DNA of 64,000 bases. It comes from CAVTWJ01 sp963849485 (GTDB lineage: Bacteria; Oederibacteriota; Muellerivitia; Muellerivitales; Muellerivitaceae). This document shows, one piece after another, positions 1-10,902 of the stretch; position 1 is the first letter of the stretch, and each line of letters opens with the position of its first letter. The notes below the pieces were generated by a model, which saw nothing but the letters and a program-made list of their open reading frames with translations, was not told where the DNA came from and searched no databases. The stretch is taken from assembly GCA_963849485.1 (NCBI GenBank), contig CAWKIF010000102.1, positions 15,494-79,493 of the forward strand, given 5' to 3'. Both the position numbers and the translations under genes were made by a program.

Positions 1-197
1 CCAGGAATATAAATAAGAGGGCACATGCGCTTTTGCGTTTCACCGCGGGTCCATCCTCAAGGTCAGTCCTCGTTGGCTTCATATAATAAAATTCGGCCTG
101 CGTTCAAACAACGGGTCGGTGTTGAGAGGTGCCGCGATGGGAAACAGATGAGGGAAACACCCCCACCCCAACGCGGTTCAAGCTTCGGCGTTAAAGG

Positions 198-446
198 TTA
201 GGGGTGAGGAGTGAGGGAAACGCGAGGATGGGTCTGGCCTTGGATGGGATTCAACTTCGATCCCCTCTTGGCCCCCTTGGCTCCCGGGGTTGACTGGGCG
301 CCTGTGCCGCCCACCATCGATACCGGAATCGGATTCGTCCTGCTGCCCAAGGGCGCTCCGCTGTTCGCTGTTTGAGCCAGCGCGGCGGAAGCGAGAAACG
401 TAAATGCAAGAACTGTGGCGTAGGCCACCCATCGGATGCGTGCCAT
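198..446 (-). CDS. small secreted protein, function unknown
   Basis: Predicted 82-residue protein. I chose the ATG at 446 over an upstream one at 518 because a GGGGAGG ribosome site sits just before it and because translation then opens with a standard signal peptide (MARIRWVAYATVLAFTFLAS, cleavage near ALA-Q). The mature part of about 57 residues is Gly/Ser/Pro/Lys-rich (GSRTNPIPVSMVGGTGAQ and similar) with no recognised domain. It contains two short related stretches, GSRTNPIP and GSKLNPIQ, which may be a small internal repeat. It lies alone upstream of another small low-complexity secreted protein on the opposite strand. The signal peptide is seen; secretion is inferred; the function is unknown. 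Confidence 0.55.
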   Translation of the reverse strand: MARIRWVAYATVLAFTFLASAALAQTANSGAPLGSRTNPIPVSMVGGTGAQSTPGAKGAKRGSKLNPIQGQTHPRVSLTPHP

Positions 447-786
447 AAAGCCTCCCCTGCAGTGCCGAACTATCGTCTTTCCGGCACCGAACCTAATGAC
501 AATTGCAAATAATTCCATATCCGTCCGTTTGTTTCAATATTAAAGCGAGAAATTAACAACCGATGACCGGGAGTTTCGAGTGTGATGGGGGTTCAACGGG
601 ACAATCCGCCCGGACTCCTGCCACATATCGTATATATAGAAGCCTTTAGGTGGTTTCTGCAAGTAACGAGGTAAACCTTCGCCCCGAATTTACCTCCCGA
701 TGCCCGCAATCTCTTTTTGACCTCCCTATAATCGCCCTACATCACCCGGGGTTGACTCTCGGGTTTTAACCAAGGAGCATCCACCC
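447..786. promoter_or_regulatory. divergent intergenic region with a candidate -10 box
   Basis: This 340-bp gap separates two divergent secreted-protein genes and should hold both promoters. A perfect TATAAT stands at 727-732, about 55 bases before the plus-strand start at 787, but there is no good -35 hexamer at the usual spacing. A run TATATATAGA is present near 630. The gene at 787 has a clear AAGGAG ribosome site. I see no ORF or RNA here. Confidence 0.3.
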
Positions 787-1473
787 ATGCGGAAATTAAT
801 TTTTCTGACAGTTCTTTTGACGGTCCTCGGAAGTGTTTCCAGATCCTACGCCGATAACCCCACCGGGCAAGCGGCTGGAAAGCGTCAGCACAAGCCCATG
901 AAGAGCACCCATCAAACGGTGATCGCCGGACAAGTCGACCGCCGCAGCAAGGATAAAATTAAGGGCGGATCGCTCGACTCGAGCAACCTGGAAATAAACA
1001 AGGAGAAGAACGGGAAAGGGAGTTCCTCCAACGGCGGCTCCAAAGGTTCCTCCAAAAATGGCGGTTCACTCGATTCCAGCAACTTGGAAAAAAATAAGGT
1101 GAAGGGCGGAAAAGGAAATTCCTCCAGCGGAAATTCCACGGGCAATAAAACGGCATCCGATGACTGGGAAAACACGGGCGGCTCCACCGGATCAAAGGGC
1201 AAAGATTCCGGTAAGGGCGGCGGAAAGTCCAAGGGTTCGATCTCGGCCAAAGATGATTGGGAAAATACAGGCGGTTCCGCCGGCTCCAACTGCAAAAGCT
1301 CCGGCAAAGACGGTGGAAAATCAAAAACCGCGACGGATGATTGGCAGAATACCTCCGGTGGAAAAACCGCAGCCGATGACTGGAACAGCACCGACGCCAA
1401 GTCTAAGACGAACGGTTCGTCCGGCTTCGGAGGGCCAACCGGCGGCTCAATCCCCGCCGCCGCCCATCAATAA
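787..1473 (+). CDS. secreted Gly/Ser/Lys-rich repeat protein with DDW motifs
   Basis: Predicted 228-residue secreted protein. AAGGAG precedes the ATG. A signal peptide covers residues 1-22 (cleavage near SYA-D). The rest is low complexity, rich in Gly, Ser, Lys and Asn, with two kinds of repeat: GGSLDSSNLE-x-NK twice near residues 60-105, and a tryptophan-centred block of the type DDWENTGGS or DDWQNTSGG that returns four times between about residues 125 and 200, separated by Gly/Ser/Lys linkers. The basic, flexible composition suggests a surface or matrix protein, possibly binding polyanions, but no family is recognised. The long frames opposite and alongside it are by-products of the repeat composition. 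Confidence 0.7.
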   Translation: MRKLIFLTVLLTVLGSVSRSYADNPTGQAAGKRQHKPMKSTHQTVIAGQVDRRSKDKIKGGSLDSSNLEINKEKNGKGSSSNGGSKGSSKNGGSLDSSNLEKNKVKGGKGNSSSGNSTGNKTASDDWENTGGSTGSKGKDSGKGGGKSKGSISAKDDWENTGGSAGSNCKSSGKDGGKSKTATDDWQNTSGGKTAADDWNSTDAKSKTNGSSGFGGPTGGSIPAAAHQ

Positions 1474-1824
1474 ATACGCAACTATCTTCTTGGCGAACCC
1501 TACCTATCCAAAAGCTTTGATTTTTTTATTCTCACCTTCTCCCCCGGGGGGAGAAGGATGGGATGAGGGGGGAACTTATAAACTGCAGCACCCCTCACCC
1601 TCCCTCTCCCTGACTCAAGGGGGAGAGGGTTTATTTACAAGCTTTTCGAAGGGCATAGTTTCGTATGAATATTCTTTTTTCCTTTATCTGCCGGATAATT
1701 TTTCCCGTCTGGTCTACCGACCTTCCCAGGGTTAATCGTCCTTCCCATTGCTAACAAGCAATTAACATTTGTGATGTCATTTATCGATTAAAAGATCCTC
1801 CACAGAGGGGAGCCAACATTTCAA
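1474..1824. repeat. intergenic inverted repeats (GC-rich hairpins)
   Basis: The 350-bp gap holds two strong dyads: 1535-1557 (CCTTCTCCCCC against GGGGGAGAAGG) and 1602-1629 (CCCTCTCCC against GGGAGAGGG). Together they resemble the widespread CTCTCCC/GGGAGAG class of dispersed intergenic element. The first could also terminate transcription from the gene ending at 1473, although it lacks a clean T-run. No gene is supported here. Confidence 0.5.
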
Positions 1825-1839
1825 TTGCGGAGGCTTGCC

Positions 1840-2259
1840 TTGAGGAATTTTATTTTTTCGGGAACTTTATTAGCCTTGTCGGTTCTGGGACTCGCCTGCG
1901 GTGGAGGCAGCCCCTCCAGTTCCAACAACAGCAATAGCAGTAGCCCCAGTACGTCGAATTATTATTTCAAGGCAACGGGCGGCAGCGCGGGCGTTTCGGC
2001 AGTGTTGAGCTGGGCTTTTTCCGAAGTCCCTGGCAACCCCTATTCCGGGACGGTCACGACGACGTTGCCCTATACCTCGCCCAACTGCGCCGTCGTGAGC
2101 GCCAGCGGCAGTGATTTTTCCGTGGCCGGCGCCATGAGTTGCTTTCCCTGTTCCGTCCCCCTGACCCTCACTATTTACAATTCCAGCTCGGTGGCGGTCA
2201 CCCAAGCGGCAACCACCGGGGTCGGCACTATGACGAACGTCGTCTACACCGAACCTTAA
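1840..2259 (+). CDS. putative lipoprotein
   Basis: Predicted 139-residue lipoprotein. The frame is open from a TTG at 1825, but the TTG at 1840 has GGAGG seven bases upstream and gives a compact signal (LRNFIFSGTLLALSVLGLAC), so I prefer it. The Cys at the end of LGLAC is the likely lipidated residue, although the position three before it is Gly rather than the usual Leu. A Ser/Asn linker follows (residues about 20-40), then about 90 residues of beta-type sequence ending in a short domain with four more Cys (SPNCAVV, MSCFPCSVP), possibly disulfide-linked. No family recognised. It stands alone between two noncoding stretches. Confidence 0.6.
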   Translation: MRNFIFSGTLLALSVLGLACGGGSPSSSNNSNSSSPSTSNYYFKATGGSAGVSAVLSWAFSEVPGNPYSGTVTTTLPYTSPNCAVVSASGSDFSVAGAMSCFPCSVPLTLTIYNSSSVAVTQAATTGVGTMTNVVYTEP

Positions 2260-2390
2260 CCCGGACTTTTTCAGCATCCTGTTAAAATAGTTTTTACTTT
2301 TCCCCTGCCGTGCGGCTTTCCCTTGACAGGCTCAGGGCCCCTTGAGAACCTGAGGGCCGGGACTCAAGCCTGTATCAGGAGGTCGTACCG

Positions 2391-3306
2391 ATGAAAATTT
2401 TCATGACCGGCGGCAGCGGCTTTATCGGCCATTGGGTGGTGAAGGAACTTCTAAGCCGGGGCCACGCCTTAAGGCTCCTCATCCGCAATCCCGGCAAGAT
2501 GCCTTCTTTGAAGACGCTTCCCGGCGTGGAAATCGCGGAAGGCACCCTCTACGACCGCGCGCTCCTCTCCCGTTCCCTCCAGGGTTGCGAGGCCTGCCTG
2601 CATGTGGCACTGGGCTGGGGCGAGACGCCCGCCACCATGCTGGAAAAGGACACGGCCGTCACGGTTTTCCTGCTGGAAGAGGCGGAAAAGGCGGGTGTGG
2701 GCCGGTTTCTCTACACCTCTTCCACGGCGGCGGTGGGCGAGTTCCGGCCCCGCATGGACGAGGGCATCGACCTGAGGCCCCAGGACCTCTACGGGGCCAC
2801 TAAGGCGGCCTCGGAGGCCTATGGCCTGGGCTTCGCGGCCAAATCGCGGATGCGCTTCAATGTCATCCGGCCCGGCTACACCTTCGGCAACCCCGCCTTT
2901 CCCGACGGGGTCACCCAGCCTGACCAGCGTTTCCGCTCGATTGTCCATTCCGCCCGCCGGGGAGATCCCATCCCGGTGACGAAACATGACGGCACCCAGT
3001 TTATCGACGCAGCCGACCTGGCCAAGCTTTACGGGGCGGTTCTGGAGAGCGCTTTGAACCGGCGCGTCTTCTTCGGGCTTTCCACCGAGTTTGTGACCTG
3101 GGAAAGGGTGGCCCAAAAGGGCGGCCGCCCTCGCGGGTTCCGCGTCGAAAATCGAGGTCCTCGACAAGGGGTGGGACGCGAAGCCCATGCTATTTGACCT
3201 GGGGGCCATCGAGCGGGAGTTCGGCCTTAAATTCACCGCCTGGGAGGGAATCGAATCGCATTTGGAGTATTTGATGAAAAAAAACCTGGAGCCCGCCGGG
3301 CATTAA
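2391..3306 (+). CDS. NAD-dependent epimerase/dehydratase (SDR family), one frameshift
   Basis: Extended short-chain dehydrogenase acting on a nucleotide sugar or similar substrate. Visible motifs: N-terminal dinucleotide-binding GGSGFIG (residues 7-13); TSS near residue 114 and YGATK (catalytic Tyr and Lys) near 135; RPGYTFG near 160. The start has AGGAGGT upstream. The frame breaks in a GGG run at 3119-3121. Removing one G restores an open frame that continues with AAALAGSASKIEVLDKGWDA and ends at the TAA at 3304-3306, giving about 304 residues, normal for the family. Without the repair the protein would end at 3197 with a nonsense tail. A sequencing indel is more likely than a dead gene. 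The substrate is unknown. Confidence 0.8.
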
Positions 3307-3614
3307 GAAGAAAAGCGATTTTTGTTCAGGTTCATTTAAGGACAAAGTCCAACGCAAAACCGCCAAGAACAGCCTTTTTGGGGTTAAGACCGAATTAAAA
3401 CAAAATCGAATGATTTAAGGGCTATTCAAAAATCCTTGTTTTACTTTGAGTCTTTGCGGCTTTGTCCCCCTTTGCTCCTATGGGGCAAAGGAGATCGGGA
3501 CTATACCGACCTCATTGAACTTTCATAGAAGGTCGGCATGCGTTGGCTGTAGGTTTTCCGGGTCTGAACTATTATGAAAAGCTAAAGCTCTTACCCCTCA
3601 ACGCCGAATGGCGC
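3307..3614. other. intergenic region with weak dyad
   Basis: About 308 bp between two convergent genes. It has a stem-loop CCGACCT (3506-3512) / AGGTCGG (3530-3536) with a 17-base loop and no T-run, and a fragment (AAAACCGCCAAGAACA near 3355) related to the CCGCCAAGACGCC repeat found at 33,471. No gene seen. Confidence 0.35.
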
Positions 3615-6600
3615 TTAGCGCACCACGACGATCTTGAGGGTCTTGCGGCCGATGAGCCCGCCCTGGGCGTTGGCGGCTTCCACAATGGCGAAATAGAGCC
3701 CGCTGGCCTTCCCCGCCGCGTTCCAGTCGGCCTCGCTCATGCCCGCCGCCCCCGAAACCTTACCCCGCACCAGTTCCCCCGCCGTGTCATACACCCGGTA
3801 TGAGAGCGTCAATCCCCCCACGTCCGAAACCATCCGCACCTGGTATCCCGTCGACCCGTTGAGAACATTCGGTTCCGCCGCTACGTTCCCCATCCCCGCG
3901 TTCGCCGTATCCGACAGCACCATCACCTGCGCCGTCATCTGCGTCTGCCCGCCCGTCCCGTTCTGCTCGCTCGCCTCGATGAAATACTGACCCGACGGCA
4001 CCACCCCGCCGTTGTCCCCCGTCCCGTCCCACACCACCGTCACCCCGTTCCCCAGCGAGATCGTCAATTGCGTCGGCACCGTCCCCGAGGGGGTCCCGCT
4101 GGTCGGCTCAAACCCCGACGCCGACAACACCAGCTGCGTCGAGTTCCCCGGCACCGGGTTGCTCGAGTAAACATACAAGGTCTTCACCACTTCCCCCGCC
4201 TCGTTGTAGATCTTCACCGCCACCTTGTACACCGAGCGGTTCACGATCACCGGGGCGGTCACGCTCGTGTCCACCCCCATGTTGTTGATGCTGTCCACCT
4301 TCACGTAGTACTGCCCGTTCGCCACCGGGTTCCCCGACCCATCCGTCCCGTTCCACGTCCCAATCGGCACCCCCGCGAAATACACCGTCGTCGAGCTCCC
4401 CGGACCGCTCACCGACGTGATCGCCCCCGACCCCATGTTGATCCCGTTAATCACTTGGGAATATTGGCTCACCGGCAGCGCCGCCACCAGTTCCCCCGCC
4501 TCGTTGTAGATGTCGATCTTCACCGTGTATTGACCCGTCGTCTGCGAGCTCACGCAGGAGCTGACCAGCGCCCCTCCCGTGTAACTCGCCGCCGCGCAGT
4601 TCTGGATCGTCAAGCCCCCCGGCACCAGGTTATTCACCATCACCTGGTATGTCATCTGGTACTCTCCCGGGGATAAGGGGGACGGCATCCGCCAGCTCAT
4701 CACCGACGTCGCCGGGTTATAGCTCGCGCTCGCCCCCAAGGGCGACGCCACGAAGTTCTGGAAGGTCAAATTCGCCGGAAGCGGATCCGTCACCACCAGG
4801 TTGAAGACGTTGTTCCCCACCACGTTCACCGTCAGGGTATAGACCAAGGCCGCTCCCGCCTCGGTGCTCGAATTGGACACCTGCTTGACCAGTTGGACGG
4901 CGCCGGTGGGCGTGGCCGACACCGTGGGGGTGGCCGTCCCCGTGGGGGAGGCGGTGCGGGTCGGGCTCGAGGTCAGGGTGAGGGTCCGGGTCGCGGTGGG
5001 CGTGGGGCTAGAGGTGTGGGTTCGCGTCGAGGTGGGCGTGGGGCTGTGGGTAGGTGTGCGGGTATCGGTGGGCGTGGAGGACGCGGTGGAAGTTCTCGTC
5101 GCCGTGGGAGTCAAGGTCTCGGTCCAGGTATTCGTGACGGTGGGCGTATGAGTGGAAGTGAAAGTGGAAGTGGGTGATCCCGTATCCGTGGGGGTATGGG
5201 TGGCGGTCCAGCTGTTGGTGATGGTCGGGGTGGAGGTCCAGACAATGGTATCGGTGATGGTGGGGCTGAAGCGGAAAGTCTGAGTCCAGGTCGGCGTCAT
5301 CGTGACCGTGGGGCTATTGGTGGGGGTGGGGGTATTGGTGATCGTGCGGGTATTGGTCACCGTCGGGGTCACGCTGGGGGTAGAGGTGGGTGTCACCGTC
5401 AAGGTGAAGGTTTGAGTCCAACCGTTGGTTAAGGTCGGTGTCGCCGTTTCCGTGACGGTTTTGGTCACCGTAGTTGTATTAGTCGAAGTGAAAGTTTCTG
5501 TCACGGTATAGGTGTTTGTCACCGTGTCCGTGTCGGTAATGGTAAAGCTCAGTTTGGGGGTCTGGGTAAAGGTGGGACTGATCGTCACCGTGGGAGTATT
5601 CGTGACAGTGCGCGTGGAGGTGATGGTCATTGTATTCGTCAGGGTATTGGTGAGGGTTTGGGTCGGAGTCACGGTGGGCGTCATCGTCAGGGTGGGGCTA
5701 TTGGTGGGAGTGATGGTGACGGTGATCGTGGGGGTATTGGTCAAGGTCTTCGTGTTGGTGACCGTCTGGGTCAGGGTGAGGGTAGGAGTAAGGGTTTGAG
5801 TCGGAGTCACGGTGGGGGTGTTGGTCAAGGTAGGCGTATTGGTCAGGGTTGGAGTGGGAGTTTGCGTGGGCGTCAAGGTCGGGGTAGGGGTATTGGTGAA
5901 GGTCGGGGTCAAAGTGCGGGTGTTGGTAAGGGTCCAGGTGTTTGTCAAGGTTGGGGTCATCGTGGGGGTGACCGTATTCGTAACCGTGGGCGTCACTGTC
6001 TGAGTGGGTGTATTGGTGGGGGTTTTCGTGTTGGTGACCGTCATTGTGTTCGTGGGGGTGTTCGTTAAGGTTGGGGTAGGTGTTTGCGTAGGCGTCATGG
6101 TCGGGGTGGGGGTATTGGTCTGGGTCGGGGTGGGTGTCACAGTTGGCGTATTGGTGGGAGTTTTCGTATTAGTTTGGGTCGGAGTCGGGGTGGGTGTATA
6201 GGTCAAGGTCGGGGTGGGGGTCACGGTGGGGGTCATGGTGGGAGTGGGTGTATTCGTGGGTGTGGGGGTATTGGTCGGGGTAAAGGTGGGGGTCACGGTC
6301 GGCGTATTCGTCGGCGTATTGGTCGGCGTGTGAGTATTGGTAAGGGTCGGAGTCGGCGTCACGGTGGGAGTATTGGTCGGGGTACGGGTGTTGGTCGGCG
6401 TGGGAGTAGGCGTCGGCGTATAGGTCGGGGTGGGGGTCGGGGTATTCGTCGGTGTAGGGGTGGGCGTGGGGGTGTTGGTTGGTGTGGGAGTAGGCGTAGG
6501 GGTATAGGTATTCGGTGGCGTGGGAGTCGGGGTGGGTGTCCTAGTGGGGGTAGGGGTTGGTGTAGGGGTATTTGTCGGAGTTGGGGTTGGGGTCGGCGTG

Positions 6601-9361
6601 TTGGTCGGAGTGGGAGTCGGGGTGGGCGTGTTAGTCGGCGTAGGAGTGGGGGTGCGGGTTGGAGTCCAGGTCGGGGTCACCGTTGGCGTCCAAGTGGGGG
6701 TGATGGTCGGGGTCCAAGTTGGAGTGACGGTCGGCGTCCAGGTGGGTGTTACGGTGGGTGTTACGGTGGGTGTTATGTGGGCGTCGGGGTGTTGGTGGGT
6801 GTCGGCGTGGGGGTTGGGGTATAGGTGGGGGTGGGGGTGGGCGTCGGAGTGCGGGTCGGCGTAGGGGTCGGAGTGGGGGTATTCGTGGGAGTGGGCGTCG
6901 GGGTGGAATTACAGACCCCGTTCCATTGGAAAGATTTGAAAGTATCATTGGTGCATCCATAATCACTGATGCCCACCATCCCGGAAGAATAGCTCGAGTC
7001 CGTGAAGGTCGTGCTGAAACTGTAGGTCCCTTGGACAGCGCCGACCGAAACGATGAAATTGCTACCCGAAATGATAACCTGAATCCAGGTCGAGGTCGGG
7101 CAGGTGGCGCACATGACACTGTTGGCCGGAAGGTTGACCGTCTGGGTTTTCGTGATATTCCCCGTTCCGGTACCGGCGGGCCCATAGACGTTGAAAGTCA
7201 GCGAGCTATCGGCGTTGGCGCAGTTGTCACCGTCAAATTGCACCTCGTAACCAGCGCCGGTGTTGACGTTCACGTCCCACATGATTCCGCCCTGGTTCGG
7301 TCTTTGATGCTGATTGGTTTGGCAATAATTCGCGGTAATCGTCCCGGGGCCGCTGGCCACTTGGGTATTCAAAAGCTGGTTGTTCTCATCCATGCAATCG
7401 CCATTCGGCCCGCCCACGAAGGAAACCCCGTTCGTCCCTTCAGCCCAGGAACCCTGGTCGGGAGGGGCGGCCCCGACGATCCATCCGGGCGGGGTACCCG
7501 TCACCGCTTTGTTGAAGGTCTGGGTTACGGCGCAATAGGTCTGGGGATTGCAAATATATTGGGCGATGAGGGCCTGCTGCCAATAGGTGCTTTTGGTCGG
7601 GAAGATGGGAGGGGCGGGGTCGAACCCCCACTCGAAACTTTGTCCATTATTAAGGAAGGCGCTGGTGGGGGGGTAATAATCCCGTTGGATCTCATCCGGG
7701 CCGCTTCCGACCTTGCAGTTCAAGGCTCCCGGCGGGCCGCTCCAAACCGCCGGCGATCCTTGGTTGCCGCCATAGGCCGTGCCGTTGTTCGTCGGCGGGC
7801 CCGGAGGTCCCGATCCCCAGGTCTCGATCTGGTCCATGAACCCGTCCGAATTGCCGTTGCACTCATCGGCTCCGCCGAGGACTGAGAACCTGGTTTTGTA
7901 GCTTCCGCAGGTCATCCCCAAGCAAGACCAATCCATTTGAGAGTCATAGGGGGGATATCCATAGGCGATTTGCCCGTTCTCCTCGTAATGCCAGGCGAAT
8001 TCCCCGTCCGCGATGGCCACCACGTTGTTGGTGGTTTGGGCGGGGTCTTTATAGAGGACCATCAAACCCAACCCCTTGCAGGTATCGCCGTTGCCGCTGG
8101 TATTGACGGTGTTGGCTCCGATCATGAGGGAAGCGGGACTCACCGAGTAACGCACGCTGTACCAAGTCTGAACCCAATTCGCGTAGGTGACGGCACCCGC
8201 GGCGGTTCCGGTCCCCGTCCCGTATCCATTGATCTGGATTTGGGTCGTTTTGGGAGCTTCCGCAGACATGTTGTTGTACTCCACATAAAGGAAAGCGGTG
8301 ACGGGTGTGGCGCCCGCGGGAAGGTTGATGTTCAAGGGCTGACCGCACTGGGCCGAGGCCATCACGTAATCCAAACCGGTCCCTTGGGCCAACAGTTCCT
8401 GTTTCTGCGAATCGGCGCTGGGTTGGCCGATCCCGCAATTGGTGAAGCTGATGCCGTTGACGACCACGGTGTTCATTGGGGCGGGGGTACTGGTGATGGT
8501 GAAAGTCGCCGTCGGGGGGCCCGGAGTGGGCGTCGGCCCGGTACCGTTGAATTGATTGGCGGTCGTGAGGGTCGTGCTGCAGGAGCCCATGCCCAAGGGG
8601 CCGATGGTGGTGGATTGGCCGCAGGCGTTCGTTACGTCAAAATAATAGGGGCCGGTGCCGCCGTTATCGAGGTTGCCGTTGGAGGTCCCCCAATATTCAT
8701 TTCCTCCTACTCCATTCGCGCCTAAAACTAACGCCGTGTAAGGGCCGGTCGAGGATGTGGAAAAACCCACTGCCGTGACTGGGATGTTCATGTCCAAGAA
8801 TTGGATCGGGTTGTAACTGGCGCTGCAGCCCGATTTCCATTGGTACATGATGTCACCGCTGGGGTCCCCGGTCATCATGCTCAAGGGGCATTGGATGAAG
8901 TGCCAGGTGATGTTGGCTATGCCGGGAGGGGCATTCCCAGTCAGGGTGTTCCAGGCTTGGGGCCCCAGGTCCAGTTGGTTGGCGGTGGAGCAACTGGGGC
9001 AGCTATCCACGACCATCAACGTAACCGATCCTCCAGTCGAGGCTTGCGCGTCAATGCAGGCTCCGCAGGCCATTCCATTTTGATAATCGGCACTGATGAT
9101 GGCGCAATAATTGTTGGGATCGTAAGTCCCGCCGGGAAAACCGCAGTTGCCAGTTCCCGGGGAGAGGGGGCCGTAAGTGGTCGCGATCGTCGAATAGGAC
9201 ACCGGTGAGCTGGAGCAAATATTGGAGGTAGCAAGAACTTGGGCCAAGGAAAGGGTGGGAAGTGCGACAAAAGTTAAAACAATCATTAAACTTAATAAGT
9301 TAAGTTTAAATAAATTTCTTCGAAATATCGAAAGGTGAAGTGTTGTAAATTTGGCATCCAT
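3615..9361 (-). CDS. expansin-like multidomain secreted protein with giant Thr-Pro linker and FlgD-type modules, one frameshift
   Basis: About 1,915 residues once one indel is repaired. A signal peptide (1-41) leads into an expansin-like double-psi beta-barrel (about 50-160) with NGMACGACID, VVDSCPSC and LDLGPQAW, the Asp of LDL matching the expansin active site; expansins loosen polysaccharide walls without hydrolysis. A second expansin-type domain follows (about 170-270), then a beta-rich domain resembling DUF3344 (about 310-600) and a lectin/LamG-like domain (about 620-810). Next comes roughly 650 residues of Thr-Pro hexapeptide repeats (about 6,900 down to 4,880), a DUF11-like domain, two FlgD-like Ig modules (YNEAGELV, YNEAGEVV) and a C-terminal region like a sorting domain (DTAGELVRG, then ASGLYFAIV). 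The frame breaks near 6,777 within the repeats, where TAA follows PTPT; a one-base correction joins the two open frames of 862 and about 1,050 codons. Likely a surface-anchored cell-wall-active protein; its targets are unknown. Confidence 0.75.
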
Positions 9362-9693
9362 CTTCTACCGCCTTCTGCGCCAAAAGCCAATCACATCCAA
9401 CCGTTAAGTTGACGGTGAACTCTCCCCTTTTAAATTTTTCGAGGTTTCTCCTGAATGAAATCGTTTTTATGTTCAGGATGAAGGCTCAACATCTAGACGG
9501 TTGAGCTCTTCTTTTATTATTCCCTCAAGTAAATTTTACTCCTCATTTATGAAATAAATTCATATTTTTTTGGGTTAATAACCATCGGAGGCTCCGAAAA
9601 ATGCCCAAATTACCAAGGAAATCCTCGTTTTACCTCCAGGGCGACTTTTTTACTATGTTATGATCTTAAAAATTTATATCCCTCGGATAAAAC
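9362..9693. promoter_or_regulatory. AT-rich divergent intergenic region
   Basis: 332 bp between the divergent expansin-like gene and the 9,694 operon. It is markedly more AT-rich than its surroundings, as expected for promoters on both sides, but I cannot assign -35/-10 pairs with confidence. No ORF or RNA is supported. Confidence 0.35.
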
Positions 9694-10902
9694 ATGCAAA
9701 TTTTCAGTGCCCTCCTCTTCCTTTTTTTCTCACTTTGGGTAAATTTCGCCCACGCGGATTTCGGCTGCCACTTCCTGCTCAATCAGATCCTCTACCAGGC
9801 CTTGGAGCAGCCGGAAAATAAAATTTCATTCCGTTTCACCTGCCAGGAAGACATGAACCTCATTGCCGTTTCCTTCCATGTCGGGGATGCCAAGTCTCCT
9901 CCGTCTTATTTGGTCACCCTCCACGATGACGAAAAGGGTTCCCCGGTTTCCCAGACGCTCGCTTCCGCGGCCCTGACCCCAAAGGATCACAGCTGGGCCA
10001 CCGTCCCCATCGACAACCTTCCTCTTGAAAAAGGCAAGGTCTATCACCTCGTCATTGAGCAGGACGCCTTCCGGGGCGGTATGCACAAGGTTGGAAAAAT
10101 CGGTCCGGAAAACTTCGCCTCGATTGATTATGGGGATGCGCTCAACCCCTTCGACCCGCGGAATGAAACATCCGATCCGAATCTCAATGTTTTGATTTTT
10201 AAAAAAGGAAAATGGAAAACCCTCAACCGCCAGCCTCTTTACGCGCTTCATGGAACCGGCGCCCGCCTCCAAGGCAATCCCTATGATGAAGCGGGGGAGT
10301 TGCCCATTTATGCCGGAGGGTCGCCCGAAAACCCAACCCCAGGATTAAGCCAAGGCGAGGCCCTGCATCCCCATTACGGTCTCACCGGAACCGGTCTGGC
10401 GTTAAGAGTCCGCAAGGTCGGTCATCCCGCCCACCCTCTGAACTATTCCGTTTACATCATTGATTTCATGCGCCACAAAACGATCCCTTCCTTCCACGGC
10501 GAGGCCCTCAAACCCGATCAGGTCCCCGCCTCCTTCCAATGGGTCACTTTCGGTTTCAACCCAAAAGATCATCCCCAATCTTTTCCTCCCCAAGGCCAAT
10601 GCGTGGTGTTCCAAACCGAATCCGGACAAGCCACCCCGGACCCGCCCGGCTGCGCGGATTGTTATGTGATCTCGGAAGTCGGAAATTCCGGAGGCCTCGC
10701 CTCCGCGGCCGATTTGAGTTTTGACGGCGGCGCCCACCTTTCCCGGGAAGTCCGTTCCAGCGACGGCTGGTCGGATTGGACCGACGCCTTCGAGCGGGAC
10801 GCGAACGTCATCATCCTGGGCCCGACCCAGGAACCCCTGGGGGAACCTAACCCCGGGGCGATCCCCACTCCCGACCTATGGTTCCAAGGCATCGCGCCAT
10901 GA
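9694..10902 (+). CDS. secreted beta-rich protein, first gene of a three-gene operon
   Basis: Predicted 402-residue exported protein with a signal peptide at residues 1-21 (LFLFFSLWVNFAHA, then DFG). The mature part is mixed beta sequence. Residues about 45-130 (FTCQEDMNLIAVSFHVGD through PLEKGKVYHLVIEQD) look like a jelly-roll of the kind found in extracellular carbohydrate- or cell-surface-associated proteins, and a second similar block covers about 210-310. Cys pairs CADC and QCVVF lie near 290-315. No enzyme motif recognised. Its stop overlaps the next start by four bases (ATGA at 10,899), so translation of the two is probably coupled. No strong ribosome site precedes the ATG. Confidence 0.6.
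   Translation: MQIFSALLFLFFSLWVNFAHADFGCHFLLNQILYQALEQPENKISFRFTCQEDMNLIAVSFHVGDAKSPPSYLVTLHDDEKGSPVSQTLASAALTPKDHSWATVPIDNLPLEKGKVYHLVIEQDAFRGGMHKVGKIGPENFASIDYGDALNPFDPRNETSDPNLNVLIFKKGKWKTLNRQPLYALHGTGARLQGNPYDEAGELPIYAGGSPENPTPGLSQGEALHPHYGLTGTGLALRVRKVGHPAHPLNYSVYIIDFMRHKTIPSFHGEALKPDQVPASFQWVTFGFNPKDHPQSFPPQGQCVVFQTESGQATPDPPGCADCYVISEVGNSGGLASAADLSFDGGAHLSREVRSSDGWSDWTDAFERDANVIILGPTQEPLGEPNPGAIPTPDLWFQGIAP

Noticed and set aside
4864..6864. Val/Gly- or Arg/Gly-rich plus-strand frames
   Set aside because: They are the reverse complement of the Thr-Pro repeat tract of the expansin-like gene; no ribosome sites or domains.
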